NCBI GenBank assembly: GCA_036897625.1
Contig: JAYMTA010000567.1
Span: 1-26,786, forward strand
DNA length: 26,786 nucleotides
Source: Pelargonium cotyledonis
Lineage: Eukaryota > Streptophyta > Magnoliopsida > Geraniales > Geraniaceae
Direction of reading: 5' to 3'
The translations under genes were made by a program, and so were the position numbers. The notes beneath the pieces were generated by a model that was not told the origin of the DNA, made no database searches, and saw only the letters and a program-made list of their open reading frames with translations. Shown here piece by piece: positions 23,231 to 26,786 of this stretch. Position 1 is the first letter of the stretch, and each line of letters starts with the position of its first letter.

Positions 23231-23350
23231 GAGAGAGGCTGTAGCTGGCCGCTGACACATTGGGCACCCGGCAGCGCCACCACAGTTGATCACAATTCAC
23301 GAGGCTTGCCTTTCTCAACCGTCAAAAAAGCAACAACCATCTTTCATTAA

Positions 23351-25965
<2,615 letters not shown>

Positions 25966-26760
25966 ATGACCACGTCCTGCTTTATCTTGTATGTGGGAAA
26001 GACTCCTTGGTCATGCTTTGGAATAAATTGAAGGTGATGAGTGCCTGGATTGCATTTCTGTGGCACTGGAATAAGTCTTCTTTTCTTTTGTGGTAGAAGA
26101 CAGCATATATCGGCATGGCCTTTTTATAGTGTATCGTGCCTTCACTCGTCTTTGTTCCTTTTTTCTTAGTAATTGTTGTTGCAAAGCAGTCTATATGTTC
26201 GCTGCTATACATGCAATCATTGTTAGGTATGTCTAGGTTACTTCTCAAAATTCATAGTTAGCTTCATTAATTAGAGGTCTTAGTCTATGGTGGAAGGTTG
26301 TATGTAGAAAAGAACTTGGATTGCTTCTCTACTTCGCATCCACTGCTGATCCTCCCAACGATTATTATGACAGGCAAGGGAGCTAGAAAAGCTTTTTGTA
26401 CATGTAAATCCTTGTTGGCTAGTCAAATATAAATGAAATAATCCAAGTATCATGCGGAGTTACCTTAGTATATTTAGAATAAATTTTGGTGAGTGAATTG
26501 TATAGTTTTGAACAAAATGTGCAAGTATACTATATTGACTTTGGTTCTTGCATGATTTGGTTATTCTCTCGCATCCTTACTGCATGGAGCTTGCGGTTAG
26601 AGATTGTTTATGTTCTTTTGGAGTCTTGAAGAAAAGAAATCAGAAGTACTGAATTTCTGTTTCATTTTCATGCTATTTAGTTGAAAATAGGAAGAAAAGA
26701 AAAATCAATTTGGTATCATCTTGAGGAAAATAGATCATTATCTACAGTGAGGTTGTGCGT
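25966..26760 (+). other. PFA-DSP 3' UTR and downstream flank
   Basis: AATAAA words occur at 26022-26027 and 26478-26483, and an aaataatcc-type signal near 26435. The 3' end is therefore probably heterogeneous between about 26050 and 26510. No further gene begins before the window ends. Confidence 0.45.
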
Positions 26761-26786
26761 TTATATATACATACATACATATATAT
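26761..26786. repeat. TA/CATA microsatellite at the window edge
   Basis: The window ends in alternating ta and cata units (tatatatacatacatacat and on). The tract continues past the edge, so its full length is unknown. Confidence 0.75.

Overview
This window is nuclear DNA from a flowering plant, almost certainly a eudicot. The genes carry many GT-AG introns, the intergenic DNA is AT-rich, and small plant transposons are present. It may be a rosid with a fairly compact genome; the species cannot be fixed from the sequence. No viral, bacterial or CRISPR material was found.

Three complete protein-coding genes were rebuilt exon by exon. (1) A minus-strand gene (5961 down to 1785, 7 exons, 445 aa) encodes a five-finger CCCH zinc-finger protein of the plant ZFN family. 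(2) A plus-strand gene (11640-18266, 13 exons, 676 aa) encodes COP1, the RING/coiled-coil/WD40 E3 ubiquitin ligase that represses photomorphogenesis. (3) A plus-strand gene (23384-25965, 5 exons, 201 aa) encodes a plant and fungal atypical dual-specificity phosphatase (PFA-DSP, Siw14-like). From memory of Arabidopsis locus numbers, the same order is ZFN2 (At2g32930), COP1 (At2g32950), PFA-DSP2 (At2g32960), and the sister pair C3H3 (At1g04990) and PFA-DSP1 (At1g05000) lacks COP1. The window therefore looks like an old conserved gene neighbourhood.

Layout. 1-1600: the edge of a dispersed repeat and a 183-bp tandem duplication whose two copies keep one minus-strand reading frame alignable. 1602-6301: the ZFN gene with its poly(A) signal and putative TATA box. 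6302-11490: about 5.2 kb between the divergent ZFN and COP1 genes, with degenerate tandem repeats, an AT-rich foldback and a 600-bp-spaced duplication, but no supported gene. 11500-18500: COP1, with a possible tRNA-derived SINE in intron 1. 18500-21780: intergenic DNA with a clear 197-bp hAT-type MITE (8-bp target duplication). 21781-23150: two nested LINE-type retroelements in opposite orientation, the inner one flanked by a perfect 20-bp target duplication. They end about 70 bp before the putative TATA box of the phosphatase gene. 23221-26786: the phosphatase gene and its 3' flank.

The three genes are not an operon. COP1 acts in the nucleus with CUL4-DDB1 and SPA proteins, the CCCH protein is a probable nucleic-acid-binding regulator, and the phosphatase family cleaves inositol pyrophosphates. 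I found no undescribed multi-gene system. The most useful leads are the nested, internally deleted LINEs at the phosphatase promoter, the preserved gene order, and the tandemly duplicated coding-like fragment near the left edge.
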